64,000 bases of DNA from the NCBI GenBank assembly GCA_028713915.1, contig JAQTNK010000012.1, positions 31,300 to 95,299 on the forward strand. Direction: 5' to 3'. This document shows, piece after piece, positions 55,894-64,000 of this stretch. How positions within the stretch are numbered: the stretch's first letter is position 1; the number at the start of each line of letters is the position of its first letter. This DNA is from Rhodocyclaceae bacterium (GTDB taxonomy: Bacteria > Pseudomonadota > Gammaproteobacteria > Burkholderiales > Rhodocyclaceae). The position numbers and the translations under genes are program-made. The notes below the pieces were generated by a model that made no database searches, was not told where the DNA came from, and saw only the letters and a program-made list of their open reading frames with translations.

Positions 55894-55960
55894 TTTGCGC
55901 ATAACCCTACATTCAATCGGGACTGCGCAATAGCGCGCGGCCCTTAGCTCCAGGTTAAAC
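55894..55960 (+). other. attC-like recombination site (59-base element)
   Basis: Starts with GCATAAC (55899-55905), continues with TTCAATCGGGAC, a small hairpin TGCGC-AATA-GCGCG, then CGGCCCTTAGCTCC, and ends with GTTAAAC (55954-55960), which fits the GTTRRRY core. The order of boxes matches known attC sites such as that of aadA1 (TTCAAGCCGAC ... GCGGCTTAACTC ... GTTAGA). It begins eight bases after the stop of the small ORF, as expected. Confidence 0.75.
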
Positions 55961-55963
55961 ACC

Positions 55964-56062
55964 ATGCTCCCCGACCAAACCATCCACGCTGCCGTCGAAC
56001 GCATCGTCGTGCGTACGCCGGAATGGGTCGCATCTCAAGTCGAAAGATCGCCGCAACCATGA
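55964..56062 (+). pseudogene. Short frame after the attC site, possible truncated cassette gene
   Basis: A 32-residue frame (MLPDQTIHAAVERIVVRTPE) begins three bases after the attC end and stops in an ATGA overlap with the next GH57 gene. Its ERIVVRTPEWV part resembles the N-terminus of small proteins with an ARTPxW motif (perhaps DUF6771), but it ends abruptly. It could be the remnant of a second cassette gene, or just the leader of the GH57 gene. Confidence 0.35.
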
Positions 56063-58080
56063 CCCAACCCATCACCCTGCTCTTCGGCGTTCATGCCCAC
56101 CAGCCGGTCGGCAACTTCCCGGAAGTCATCGCCGACGCGCACCTGCGCTGCTACCGCATGTTCCTGCAGACGCTGGAAGCCTATCCGGACTTCCGCTTCA
56201 GCGTGCATTTCTCCGGCTGGCTGCTCGACGAGCTCGAGGCCCGCTATCCCTCCGACATGGCGCGGCTGGCGGCGATGACGCGGCGCGGCCAGGTCGAGTG
56301 GTTCGGCTCCGGCGACTGCGAGCCGGTGCTGGCGGCGATCCCGCAGCGCGACCGCATCAGCCAGATCAACGCGCTGTCCGACAAGATCGAGCGCCGCTTC
56401 GGCGTGCGCCCGCGCGGCGCCTGGCTGACCGAGCGCGTCTGGGAATCCGCCGTCGTCACGGCGCTGGCCGAGACCGGCATCCGCTACGTCGCCGTCGACG
56501 ACTACCATTTCCTCTGCGCCGGCGAGCCGGCCGAACGGCTCGACAGCTTCTTCACCACCGAGGAGGACGGCCGCACGCTCGACCTCTTCCCGATCTCCGA
56601 GCAGGCGCGCTACCGCTTCCCGTTCTCGCCGGCGCAGGAGGTGGTGGCCTGGCTCGAGCAGCAGGCGAAGAGCGGCCACCGCGCGACGATCTACTTCGAC
56701 GACATCGAGAAGTTCGGCATCTGGCCCGAAACCTACAACTGGGTCTATGAACGCGGCTGGCTGCGCCAGTTCATCGAAGGCGTGCTGGCCTCGCCGTTGA
56801 TCAAGACCGGCCACTTCGACGAGTTCCACCAAAGCCACCAGACGCGCGGCATCGTCTACCTGCCGACCACGTCCTACATCGAGATGAACGAATGGACGCT
56901 GCCGGCGCCGGCGGCGCGCGCCTATCACGGCCTCGTGGAACAGGAAAAGCACAGCGGCCAGTTCGAAGCGCGCAAGCCTTTCCTGCGCGGCGGCATCTGG
57001 CGCAACTTCTTCATGCGCTATCCCGAGTCCAACTGGATGCACAAGCGCATGCTGGAAGTCTCCGCGCGCCTGGCCGCCCTGCCGGCGGAGCTGCGCAGCG
57101 CCGCCATGCAGGAACAGCTGCACCGCGCCCAGGCCAACGACGCCTACTGGCACGGGCTCTTCGGCGGCCTCTATCTGCCGCATCTGCGCCGCGCCATCTG
57201 GAACAACCTGCTGCTGCTCGAAGGCGCGCTCGACCGCGTCGCGCCGCGCCCGGCGCTCGCGCAGGGCGACATCGATCATGACGGCCACGTCGAAATCTTC
57301 CTGCGCAGCGGCCCGGCGCAGGCCGTGATCCAGGCCGACGGCGACGCCTGCGTCGTCGAGCTGTCGGACTACGGGCTCGCCCACAACTTCGGCGACACGC
57401 TGCGCCACTACCAAGAGGGCTACCACGACAAGCTGATCGCGGCGCGCGCCCAGCACCACGGCGCCGACAGCCAGGGCGCCGGCATCGCCTCGGCCCACGA
57501 TCGCGTCGCCTTCCGCCACAAGATCGAGCCCGAAGACCTGGAACCGGATACGCGGCCGCGCGGCATGTTCGAGGACTGCTGGTTCGGCTCCGGCGACGCC
57601 TGGCGGCCGATCAACAACTATCGCGCAACGGGCACCGCGCAGTTCGAGGCAGCGCTCGGCGGCGGCCGCCTGGAGAAATCCTTCGTCCTCGACGGCGCCC
57701 GGCTCACGGCGCGCTACCGCGCCGGCAACCTGCGCGGCCGCATCGAGATCCGCATCAATGTCGCCATGCCCAGTTGCGACGGCTATGCCGGCCGCTACGT
57801 GCTCGCCGACGGCAGCGTGCCCTGCGGCTTCGGCCAGCTGCTCGAACTGCCGGCCGCGCGGAGCCTCACGCTCGAAGACGGCGTCCTCGGCGGCGCCCTG
57901 GTGCTGACCAGCAGCGCCGCCCTGGCGCTGACGGCGCGGCCGCACCACACGGTGTCGCAGTCCGAGGCCGGCTTCGAGAAGATCATGCAGGCGGCCGAGA
58001 TCACCTTGTCGTGGCCGGTCGCCGGGGACGCCGAACTCGTCATCGCCGTCGACATCCAGCCGCGTCCCGGCGCGGCGTAG
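56059..58080 (+). CDS. GH57 alpha-amylase/4-alpha-glucanotransferase-like protein
   Basis: 673-residue enzyme of the GH57 group with DUF1925/DUF1926-type C-terminal beta domains, as in Thermococcus 4-alpha-glucanotransferase. The ATG at 56059 gives MTQPITLLFGVHAHQPVGNF (motif HQP). The nucleophile Glu lies in GAWLTERVWESAVVTALAET, the acid/base Asp in ATIYFDDIEKFGIWPETYNW. The C-terminal part (from about 400) carries PRGMFEDCWFGSGDAW and IEIRINVAMPSCDGYAGRYV. It would transfer or hydrolyse alpha-1,4-glucan chains. A frame from 56023 would add 12 residues. Confidence 0.88.
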   Translation: MTQPITLLFGVHAHQPVGNFPEVIADAHLRCYRMFLQTLEAYPDFRFSVHFSGWLLDELEARYPSDMARLAAMTRRGQVEWFGSGDCEPVLAAIPQRDRISQINALSDKIERRFGVRPRGAWLTERVWESAVVTALAETGIRYVAVDDYHFLCAGEPAERLDSFFTTEEDGRTLDLFPISEQARYRFPFSPAQEVVAWLEQQAKSGHRATIYFDDIEKFGIWPETYNWVYERGWLRQFIEGVLASPLIKTGHFDEFHQSHQTRGIVYLPTTSYIEMNEWTLPAPAARAYHGLVEQEKHSGQFEARKPFLRGGIWRNFFMRYPESNWMHKRMLEVSARLAALPAELRSAAMQEQLHRAQANDAYWHGLFGGLYLPHLRRAIWNNLLLLEGALDRVAPRPALAQGDIDHDGHVEIFLRSGPAQAVIQADGDACVVELSDYGLAHNFGDTLRHYQEGYHDKLIAARAQHHGADSQGAGIASAHDRVAFRHKIEPEDLEPDTRPRGMFEDCWFGSGDAWRPINNYRATGTAQFEAALGGGRLEKSFVLDGARLTARYRAGNLRGRIEIRINVAMPSCDGYAGRYVLADGSVPCGFGQLLELPAARSLTLEDGVLGGALVLTSSAALALTARPHHTVSQSEAGFEKIMQAAEITLSWPVAGDAELVIAVDIQPRPGAA

Positions 58081-58115
58081 AATCGGCGGCATCCGCGCGA
58101 AGAAAGAAAAACCTC

Positions 58116-60683
58116 ATGGCCGGTACCCGCTTCCAGCTCGAAGTCAATCCCAAACTGCCCTCGCGCCTGGCGCGTCTCGACGAGCTGGCCAACAACCTCT
58201 GGTACAGCTGGGACCGGCCGACGCGCGCCCTGTTCGTCCGCCTCGGCGCCAAGCTCTGGGGCGCCGCCGACCACAGCCCGAAGGCCTCGCTCAAGCGCAT
58301 CGACCAGCATCGCCTCGACGAGGCGGCCGAAGATCCGGTCTTTCTCGGCGCCCTGGCGCGCGTGCTGTCCGCCTACGACACCTACCATACGGCGCCGGCG
58401 CGCGAACACGGGCCGCATCTGCCGGAAGGCGAACTGGTCGCCTATTTCTGCGCCGAGTTCGGCTTTCACGAAAGCCTGCCGATCTACTCCGGCGGCCTCG
58501 GCATCCTCGCCGGCGACCACTGCAAGACGGCCTCCGACCTCAACCTGCCTTTCGTCGGCGTCGGCCTGCTCTACCGCCAGGGCTATTTCCTCCAGACCAT
58601 CGACGGCGAAGGCCAGCAGCACGCCGAATACCGCGACACCGATTTCGACGACCTGCCGATCACGCCGGTGCTGACGGACGGCGGCGTGGAACTCAAGGTC
58701 GCCGTGCCCCTGCCCGGGCGCGACGCCTACGCCAAGGTCTGGAAGACGCGCGTCGGCCACGTCTCGATCTACCTCCTCGACACCGACATCGAGGACAACA
58801 GCCCGCATGACCGCGACATCGCCCACCGCCTCTACGGCGGCGACCGCACCACGCGCATCGAGCAGGAGATGCTGCTCGGCATGGGCGGCGTGCGGGCGCT
58901 GGCCGAGATGGGCATCAAGCCCACCGTCTGGCACATCAACGAAGGCCACGCCGCCTTCCTCATCATCGAACGCATCCGCCAGATGGTCGCCGGCGGCCTC
59001 GAGTTCGCCACGGCTTACGAGGCCGTCGCCGGCAACACGGTATTCACCACGCATACCGTGGTGCCGGCCGGGCACGACCATTTCTCCGAGGACATGATCC
59101 GCCGCTACTTCGAGCGCTGCTGCCAGGAGATGGGCTGCGACATCGGCGCCCTGCTCGACATGGGGCGCACGCCGGATTCGCCGGAGTTCAACATGACCGC
59201 CCTGGCGATCCGCGGTTCGCGCCACCAGAACGGCGTCTCGCGCATCCACGGCGAGATCTCCTCGCAGGTCTGCGCCTATCTCTGGCCGCAGGTCGAGGCC
59301 GCCGAGAACCCGCTCGACTACGTCACCAACGGCGTGCATGTGCCGACCTTCCTCTCCGACCTCTGGTACGAGACCTTCGACCGCCTGATCGGCGCCGGCT
59401 GGAGCCAGCGCCTCACCGACCAGCAATGCTGGGAAGGCATCCATGCCATTCCCGACCACTTGTTCTGGAGCGTGCGCCAGTCGATCAAGGCGCAGATGCT
59501 GCACCTGCTGCGCAATCGCATCGGCCACCAGCACAGCCGCAACCAGGGCTCGCAGGCGCATCTCGACCGCATCCTGCGCTACGCCGATCCCGAGAATCCC
59601 AACATCCTGACCATCGGCTTCGCGCGCCGCTTCGCCACCTACAAGCGCGCCGCCCTGCTGTTCCAGGATCTCGACTGGCTGCGGCTGATCTTCGCCGACA
59701 CCGCGCGCCCGGTCGTCTTCATTTTCGCCGGCAAGGCCCATCCGGCCGACCGGCCCGGCCAGGACATGATCCGCCGCATCGCCGAAGTCGCCGCCATGCC
59801 GGAATTCATCGGCCGCATCCTGATCGTCGAAGGCTACGACCTGCACGTCGCGCGCCGCCTCGTCGCCGGCGTCGACGTCTGGCTCAACAATCCGATCTAT
59901 CCGCTCGAAGCCTCGGGCACCTCGGGCATGAAGGCGGCCATCAACGGCGTCATCAATCTCTCCGTGCTCGACGGCTGGTGGGGCGAGGGCTGCGACGAGA
60001 CGCCGGGGCGCGAGAACGGCTGGGGCATCAAGCCGGTCAACACCGCCGGCGCGCTCGACGACCCGCGCCGCGACCAGGAAGAGGCCCGCGCGCTCTACGA
60101 GGTGCTTCAGGACAAAGTCATACCGCTGTACTACGACCGCGGCCCGATGGGCTATTCGCCCGGCTGGGTGAAGATGGCGAAGAACTCCATCGCCAGCATC
60201 ACGCCGCGCTTCAACTCGGCGCGCATGCTCGGCGAATACATCGGCAAGTTCTATGCGCCGGCGGCGCGGCAATGGCATCGCCACGGCGCCGCCAACTTCG
60301 CCGGCGCCCGCACGCTGGCGGCGTGGAAGGCGAAGGTGCGCGGCGCCTGGCCGAAAGTCGCGCTGCGCCGCATCGACAGTCCGCAGCGCCGCATCCCCTT
60401 CGGCGAGAAAGTCAATTTCGAAGTCGCCGTGCAACTCGACGGCCTCACCCCGGTCGACATCACGGTGGAACTGCTGTTCGGCCGGCCCAATGCCAACCTC
60501 GGCTCGCGTCCGCCGCGCCATTTCCGCCTCGAATACAAGGGACCGCTGGCGAACGGCGAGAGCCTTTTCGCCCTGGAACTGACGCCGGAGGTTTGCGGCA
60601 AGATCGAGTACCGCATTCGCGCCTTCCCGTCCCATGAATTGCTCACGCATCCGTTCGAGATGGGGATGATGTTATGGCTATGA
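58116..60683 (+). CDS. glgP: Alpha-glucan (glycogen) phosphorylase GlgP, DUF3417 type
   Basis: Releases glucose-1-phosphate from glycogen. From the ATG at 58116 the protein is 855 residues and starts MAGTRFQLEVNPKLPSRLAR, with an N-terminal DUF3417 (about 15-125, ELANNLWYSWDRPTRALFVR) and the GT35 core. PTVWHINEGHAAFLIIERIR and the PLP-lysine motif EASGTSGMKAAINGVINLSV are present, with GWWGEGCDE after it. This is the alpha-glucan phosphorylase type of many bacteria and archaea, different from the E. coli GlgP/MalP type. It follows the second GH57 gene by 35 bases. Confidence 0.93.
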   Translation: MAGTRFQLEVNPKLPSRLARLDELANNLWYSWDRPTRALFVRLGAKLWGAADHSPKASLKRIDQHRLDEAAEDPVFLGALARVLSAYDTYHTAPAREHGPHLPEGELVAYFCAEFGFHESLPIYSGGLGILAGDHCKTASDLNLPFVGVGLLYRQGYFLQTIDGEGQQHAEYRDTDFDDLPITPVLTDGGVELKVAVPLPGRDAYAKVWKTRVGHVSIYLLDTDIEDNSPHDRDIAHRLYGGDRTTRIEQEMLLGMGGVRALAEMGIKPTVWHINEGHAAFLIIERIRQMVAGGLEFATAYEAVAGNTVFTTHTVVPAGHDHFSEDMIRRYFERCCQEMGCDIGALLDMGRTPDSPEFNMTALAIRGSRHQNGVSRIHGEISSQVCAYLWPQVEAAENPLDYVTNGVHVPTFLSDLWYETFDRLIGAGWSQRLTDQQCWEGIHAIPDHLFWSVRQSIKAQMLHLLRNRIGHQHSRNQGSQAHLDRILRYADPENPNILTIGFARRFATYKRAALLFQDLDWLRLIFADTARPVVFIFAGKAHPADRPGQDMIRRIAEVAAMPEFIGRILIVEGYDLHVARRLVAGVDVWLNNPIYPLEASGTSGMKAAINGVINLSVLDGWWGEGCDETPGRENGWGIKPVNTAGALDDPRRDQEEARALYEVLQDKVIPLYYDRGPMGYSPGWVKMAKNSIASITPRFNSARMLGEYIGKFYAPAARQWHRHGAANFAGARTLAAWKAKVRGAWPKVALRRIDSPQRRIPFGEKVNFEVAVQLDGLTPVDITVELLFGRPNANLGSRPPRHFRLEYKGPLANGESLFALELTPEVCGKIEYRIRAFPSHELLTHPFEMGMMLWL

Positions 60684-60752
60684 GCACCGCTCGTCGAGCC
60701 GCCTCAAGGGCGGTGCAATCGTTGACCCGGAGCCGCGCAGCGGCGAACCGTC

Positions 60753-60797
60753 GTCACCCACGCCCCTGGGGCGGGGGCTGGGGGGTGGGGGGCGTAT
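60753..60797 (+). repeat. G-rich dispersed repeat (copy 2)
   Basis: CGCCCCTGGGGCGGGGG followed by CTGGGGGGTGGGGGGCGTATG lies immediately before pgi and includes its start codon. It corresponds to the minus-strand element at 41350-41394. The wider gap 60684-60795 holds nothing else recognisable. Confidence 0.6.
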
Positions 60798-62418
60798 GAG
60801 CGCAGTAGACTCCGTCGCCTGGCAAGCGCTCGCCGCCCATGCGCGCGCGCCGCAGCCGCATTTGCGCGAGCGCTTCGCCGCCGATCCGCAGCGCTTCCAG
60901 CATTTTTCGGCCACCTGGAACGACTGGCTGCTCGACTACTCGAAGCAGCGCGTCGCCGCGGCGACGATGCCGCTGCTGTTCGCCCTCTGGCAGGCGGCGG
61001 ACGTACGCGGCTGGAGCGAGCGCATGCGCGGCGCCGAAGCCATCAATCACACCGAGGGCCGCGCCGCGCTGCACATCGCCCTGCGCTACGGCAAGGGCGC
61101 GTTTTTGCATAACGGCCGCGACGTCATGCCCGGCGTGCGCGCCGTGCTCGACAAGATGGAGCGCTTCGTCGACGCCATCCACGGCTGCCATTGGCGCGGC
61201 GCCACGGGCGAGCCGATCAGCGATGTCGTGAACATCGGCATCGGCGGTTCCGACCTCGGCCCGCGCATGGCGACGCAGGCGCTCGCCGCCTATCGCCATC
61301 CGGGCGTGCGCGTCCATTACGTCGCCAACCTCGACGGCGCCGATCTCGCCACGGTGCTGGAGGAATTGCAGCCGCGCACGACGCTGTTCGTCGTCGCCAG
61401 CAAGACCTTCACGACGCAGGAGACGATGCAGAACGCCTATTCGGCGCGCGCCTGGCTGACGCGCGAGCTCGGCGAGGCGGCCGTCTCGCGGCATTTCGTC
61501 GCCGTGTCGACCAACCTCACCGAAGTCGCGCGCTTCGGCATCGGCGCCGAAAACGTCTTCGAGTTCTGGGACTGGGTCGGCGGCCGCTTCTCCTTGTGGT
61601 CGGCCATCGGCCTGCCGCTGGCGCTGGCCGTCGGCTTCCCGCATTTCCGCGAACTGCTCGCCGGCGCCCACGCCATGGACGAGCACTTCTTCGCCGCGCC
61701 GCCGGCGGAGAACCTGCCGGGCCTGCTCGCGCTCATCGAAGTCTGGAACACCAATTTCCTCGGCGCCGGCACGCGCGCGCTGCTGCCCTACAGCCAGTCG
61801 CTGTCGCTCTTGCCGCGCTATCTGCAGCAGCTCGAGATGGAATCCAACGGCAAGCTCGTCGACCGCGCCGGCAAGCCGCTCGCGTGCGCCGTCGCGCCGG
61901 TGCTCTGGGGCGAGGCCGGCACCAACGGCCAGCATGCCTTCTACCAGCTGCTCCACCAGGGCGGCCGCCTCGTGCCCTGCGACTTCATCGCCATGCGCGA
62001 GCCCGACTTCGCCTTGCCCGGCCATCACGAAAAGCTGCTCGCCAACTGCTTTGCCCAGGGCGAAGCGCTGATGCGCGGCAAGACGCAAGCCGAAGTGCGC
62101 GCCGAGATGCTGGCCAACCACATCCCGGAATCGGTGGTCGCGTGCCTGGCGCCCTACAAGGTTTTCCCCGGCAACCAGCCGTCGACGACGCTGCTGCTGC
62201 CGCGCCTCGATCCGCACAATCTCGGCGCCCTGATCGCGCTCTACGAGCACAAGGTCTTCGTCGAAAGCTGCATCTGGAACATCAATCCCTTCGACCAATG
62301 GGGCGTCGAGTACGGCAAGCAGCTCGCCAGCCGGCTGCTGCCGATCATGGAAGGCAAGGCCCCCGCCGACGGCCTCGACAGCTCCACCAGCGGGCTGATC
62401 GCCTACTGCAAGAAATGA
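60796..62418 (+). CDS. pgi: Glucose-6-phosphate isomerase Pgi
   Basis: Interconverts glucose-6-phosphate and fructose-6-phosphate, linking glycogen metabolism with glycolysis. The 540-residue protein has VVNIGIGGSDLGPRMATQAL, VVASKTFTTQETMQNAYSAR, the active-site stretch QQLEMESNGKLVDRAGKPLA and WGEAGTNGQHAFYQLLHQGG. Length is near E. coli Pgi (549). The GTATGAGC start lies at the end of the G-rich repeat with no separate ribosome site, so translation may depend on the G-run itself. Confidence 0.95.
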   Translation: MSAVDSVAWQALAAHARAPQPHLRERFAADPQRFQHFSATWNDWLLDYSKQRVAAATMPLLFALWQAADVRGWSERMRGAEAINHTEGRAALHIALRYGKGAFLHNGRDVMPGVRAVLDKMERFVDAIHGCHWRGATGEPISDVVNIGIGGSDLGPRMATQALAAYRHPGVRVHYVANLDGADLATVLEELQPRTTLFVVASKTFTTQETMQNAYSARAWLTRELGEAAVSRHFVAVSTNLTEVARFGIGAENVFEFWDWVGGRFSLWSAIGLPLALAVGFPHFRELLAGAHAMDEHFFAAPPAENLPGLLALIEVWNTNFLGAGTRALLPYSQSLSLLPRYLQQLEMESNGKLVDRAGKPLACAVAPVLWGEAGTNGQHAFYQLLHQGGRLVPCDFIAMREPDFALPGHHEKLLANCFAQGEALMRGKTQAEVRAEMLANHIPESVVACLAPYKVFPGNQPSTTLLLPRLDPHNLGALIALYEHKVFVESCIWNINPFDQWGVEYGKQLASRLLPIMEGKAPADGLDSSTSGLIAYCKK

Positions 62419-62423
62419 TGGTC

Positions 62424-62550
62424 ACCGCAAAGGACGCCAAGGACGCAAAGTAAAACCAGGGCATAAGAAACCCGCCGCGCATCCGCGGTCGAACGCAGCT
62501 GCCATCTCGCCGGTTTCTGGTTCCTTGGCGTCCTTGGCGTCCTTTGCGGT
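62424..62550. repeat. Dispersed inverted repeat between pgi and glgA
   Basis: ACCGCAAAGGACGCCAAGGA and following bases (62424-62450) have a near-perfect inverse at 62521-62550 (26 of 27 positions). The central ~70 bases are free of genes. The same motif family forms the inverted repeat at 28284-28336 inside envC. It fills most of the 150-base gap before glgA and could act as a weak terminator or insertion footprint. Confidence 0.82.
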
Positions 62551-62568
62551 AAACAACATCCTTATCGA

Positions 62569-64000
62569 ATGAAAATCCTCTTCGCAACGTCCGAGATCGC
62601 CCCCTGGGTCAAGACCGGCGGGCTTGGCGATGTCGCCGCGGCGCTGCCGCCGGCCTTGCGCGCGCAAGGCGTGGACGTGCGCGTGCTGGTGCCCGCCTAT
62701 CCGGCGCTGCTGGCGGCCTTCCCCGACGCCAGGGAAATCGCCCGCCCGCACTGGCTCGGTGGCCTGTTGCCGACGCCGACGCTGTGGCAGGCCGAGGCGC
62801 CCGACGGCACGCCCTTGCTGCTGCTCGATTGCGCTCCCTACTACGAGCGCGCCGGCAATCCCTACCTCGGCCCCGACGGCCGCGACTGGCTCGACAACCA
62901 CTTGCGCTTCGGCCTGCTCGCCCGCGTCGCCGCCTGGCTGGGCTCGGCGGCGAGCACGCTGAAGTGGCGGCCCGACGTCGTCCATTGCAACGACTGGCAG
63001 ACCAGCCTCGCGCCGGCTTTCCTGCACTATCTGCCGGGCGCGGCGGCGAAATCGCTGGTGACGATACACAACCTCGCCTTCCAGGGTCTGTTCGACCACG
63101 CCTCGCTCTACGAGCTGGGCCTGCCCGACGCCGCCTGGCACATCGGCGGCATCGAATACTACGGCCGCCTCTCCTTCCTCAAGGCCGGCCTGCAGTTCGC
63201 CGATGCCATCACCACCGTCAGTCCGAGCTATGCGCGCGAGATCCAGACCGACGCGGAAGGCATGGGCATGGCCGGCCTGCTGCGCCGCCGCGCCGGGCGG
63301 CTCTCGGGCATCCTCAACGGCATCGACACCGCGGCCTGGAATCCGGCGACCGACGCCGCGCTGAGCAAGCCGTTCAAGCCCTACGACGCCCAGCGCCTCG
63401 CCGCCAAGGCCGCCAACAAGGCCGCCTTGCAGCGCCAGGCCGGCCTCGCGGAAGACGCCGCCATGCCGCTTCTCGGCGTGGTCAGCCGGCTGACGCGCCA
63501 GAAGGGGCTGGACCTGCTGGCGGAAACGGCGGCGGCCGTGCTGTCCCTGCCGGCGCAGCTGATCGTCCTCGGCAACGGCGAGCGCGCGCTCGAAGAGGCG
63601 TTCCTCGCCCTGGCGCGCGCCCATCCGGGCCGTTGCGCCGTGACCGTCGGCTTCGACGAAACGCAAGCCCATCGCATCGAAGCCGGCGCCGACATTTTCC
63701 TCATGCCGTCGCGCTTCGAGCCCTGCGGCCTCAACCAGATGTACAGCCTGCGCTACGGCACGCCGCCGGTGGTGCGCGCGACCGGCGGGCTCGCCGACAC
63801 GGTCGTCGACGCCGCCGACGCCGTGCACGGCAACGGCTTCGTCTTCGCCGAGCCGACCGCCGCCGCCCTCTTCGCCGCCATCCACCGCGCCACGACGGCC
63901 TGGGGCAAGCGGCAGCTCTGGCGGCGCCTGCAGCGCAACGGTATGGCCGGCGACGTCTCCTGGTCGCATCCGGCGCAGCGGTACGCCGAACTCTACGCGG
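62569..64000 (+). CDS. glgA: Glycogen synthase GlgA (3' end outside window)
   Basis: GT5 enzyme that extends glycogen from ADP-glucose. From the ATG at 62569: MKILFATSEIAPWVKTGGLG with the KTGGLGDV motif, DVVHCNDWQTSLAPAFLHYL, LVTIHNLAFQGLF, LNGIDTAAWNPATD, and in the C-terminal domain GVVSRLTRQKGLDLLAETAA, PSRFEPCGLNQMYSLRYGTP and RATGGLADTVVDA. About 477 residues lie in the window, so only the last few are missing. It follows pgi and an inverted repeat. Confidence 0.95.
   Translation, partial: MKILFATSEIAPWVKTGGLGDVAAALPPALRAQGVDVRVLVPAYPALLAAFPDAREIARPHWLGGLLPTPTLWQAEAPDGTPLLLLDCAPYYERAGNPYLGPDGRDWLDNHLRFGLLARVAAWLGSAASTLKWRPDVVHCNDWQTSLAPAFLHYLPGAAAKSLVTIHNLAFQGLFDHASLYELGLPDAAWHIGGIEYYGRLSFLKAGLQFADAITTVSPSYAREIQTDAEGMGMAGLLRRRAGRLSGILNGIDTAAWNPATDAALSKPFKPYDAQRLAAKAANKAALQRQAGLAEDAAMPLLGVVSRLTRQKGLDLLAETAAAVLSLPAQLIVLGNGERALEEAFLALARAHPGRCAVTVGFDETQAHRIEAGADIFLMPSRFEPCGLNQMYSLRYGTPPVVRATGGLADTVVDAADAVHGNGFVFAEPTAAALFAAIHRATTAWGKRQLWRRLQRNGMAGDVSWSHPAQRYAELYA

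Noticed and set aside
55271..56058. Integrase or transposase gene near the attC-like site
   Set aside because: None of the frames in this stretch encodes tyrosine-recombinase or transposase motifs; any integrase must be elsewhere.
57774..58115. N-terminal extension of glgP
   Set aside because: The added 114 residues are an out-of-frame reading of the GH57 C-terminus; the family start MAGTRFQLEVNP is at 58116.

Overview
The window is GC-rich, densely packed proteobacterial DNA. Gene content and order point to a betaproteobacterium, plausibly in or near the Rhodocyclales; this is inferred from gene sets, not from a marker gene. Genes sit in long operons with short gaps or 4-base overlaps. I saw no rRNA, tRNA, CRISPR array, transposase or integrase.

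Layout. (1) 1-2485: biotin genes bioC (cut by the window edge) and bioB, and divergent comF. (2) 2487-23859, minus strand: a complete-looking MSHA-type type IV pilus locus read as E-G-A-[unknown small ORF, methyltransferase, TPR O-GlcNAc transferase]-Q-C-D-O-P-I-I2-J-K-L-M-N. The order differs from the Vibrio/Shewanella locus, and glycosyltransferase and methyltransferase genes sit next to the major pilin. The giant MshQ-like protein carries a 600-bp in-frame duplication. (3) 23965-36227: housekeeping genes: trmL; an arsR-rhodanese-grxC-secB-SH3-gpsA operon; divergent gpmA-envC-ctpA, a hypothetical gene and a MoeB/ThiF enzyme; and ribD-nrdR-glyA. The glyA leader holds two tandem hairpin repeats. 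(4) 36400-42917: two TRAP transporter gene sets for organic acids. (5) 42938-49863: pmbA, darP, mog, thyA, a CBS-PAS-GAF-GGDEF diguanylate cyclase and glucokinase. (6) 49999-64000: a glycogen/alpha-glucan block: DUF2934 protein, glgB, glgC, two GH57 enzymes, glgP, pgi and glgA (cut by the window edge).

How the parts fit. Glucokinase, Pgi, GlgC, GlgA and GlgB build glycogen from glucose phosphates, while GlgP and the GH57 enzymes remodel or degrade it. MshE carries an N-terminal c-di-GMP-binding type domain, and the window also encodes a diguanylate cyclase with a product-inhibition site, so pilus activity may be tied to c-di-GMP.

Most unusual stretch: 55271-56058, between the two GH57 genes. 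It holds two related palindromic elements in opposite orientation with different but self-complementary arms, followed by what looks like a single integron gene cassette: a small zinc-ribbon ORF with an attC-like site and matching terminal boxes, with no integrase nearby. Other repeats are a dispersed inverted repeat that forms the N-terminus of envC and recurs between pgi and glgA, and a G-rich element at two loci.
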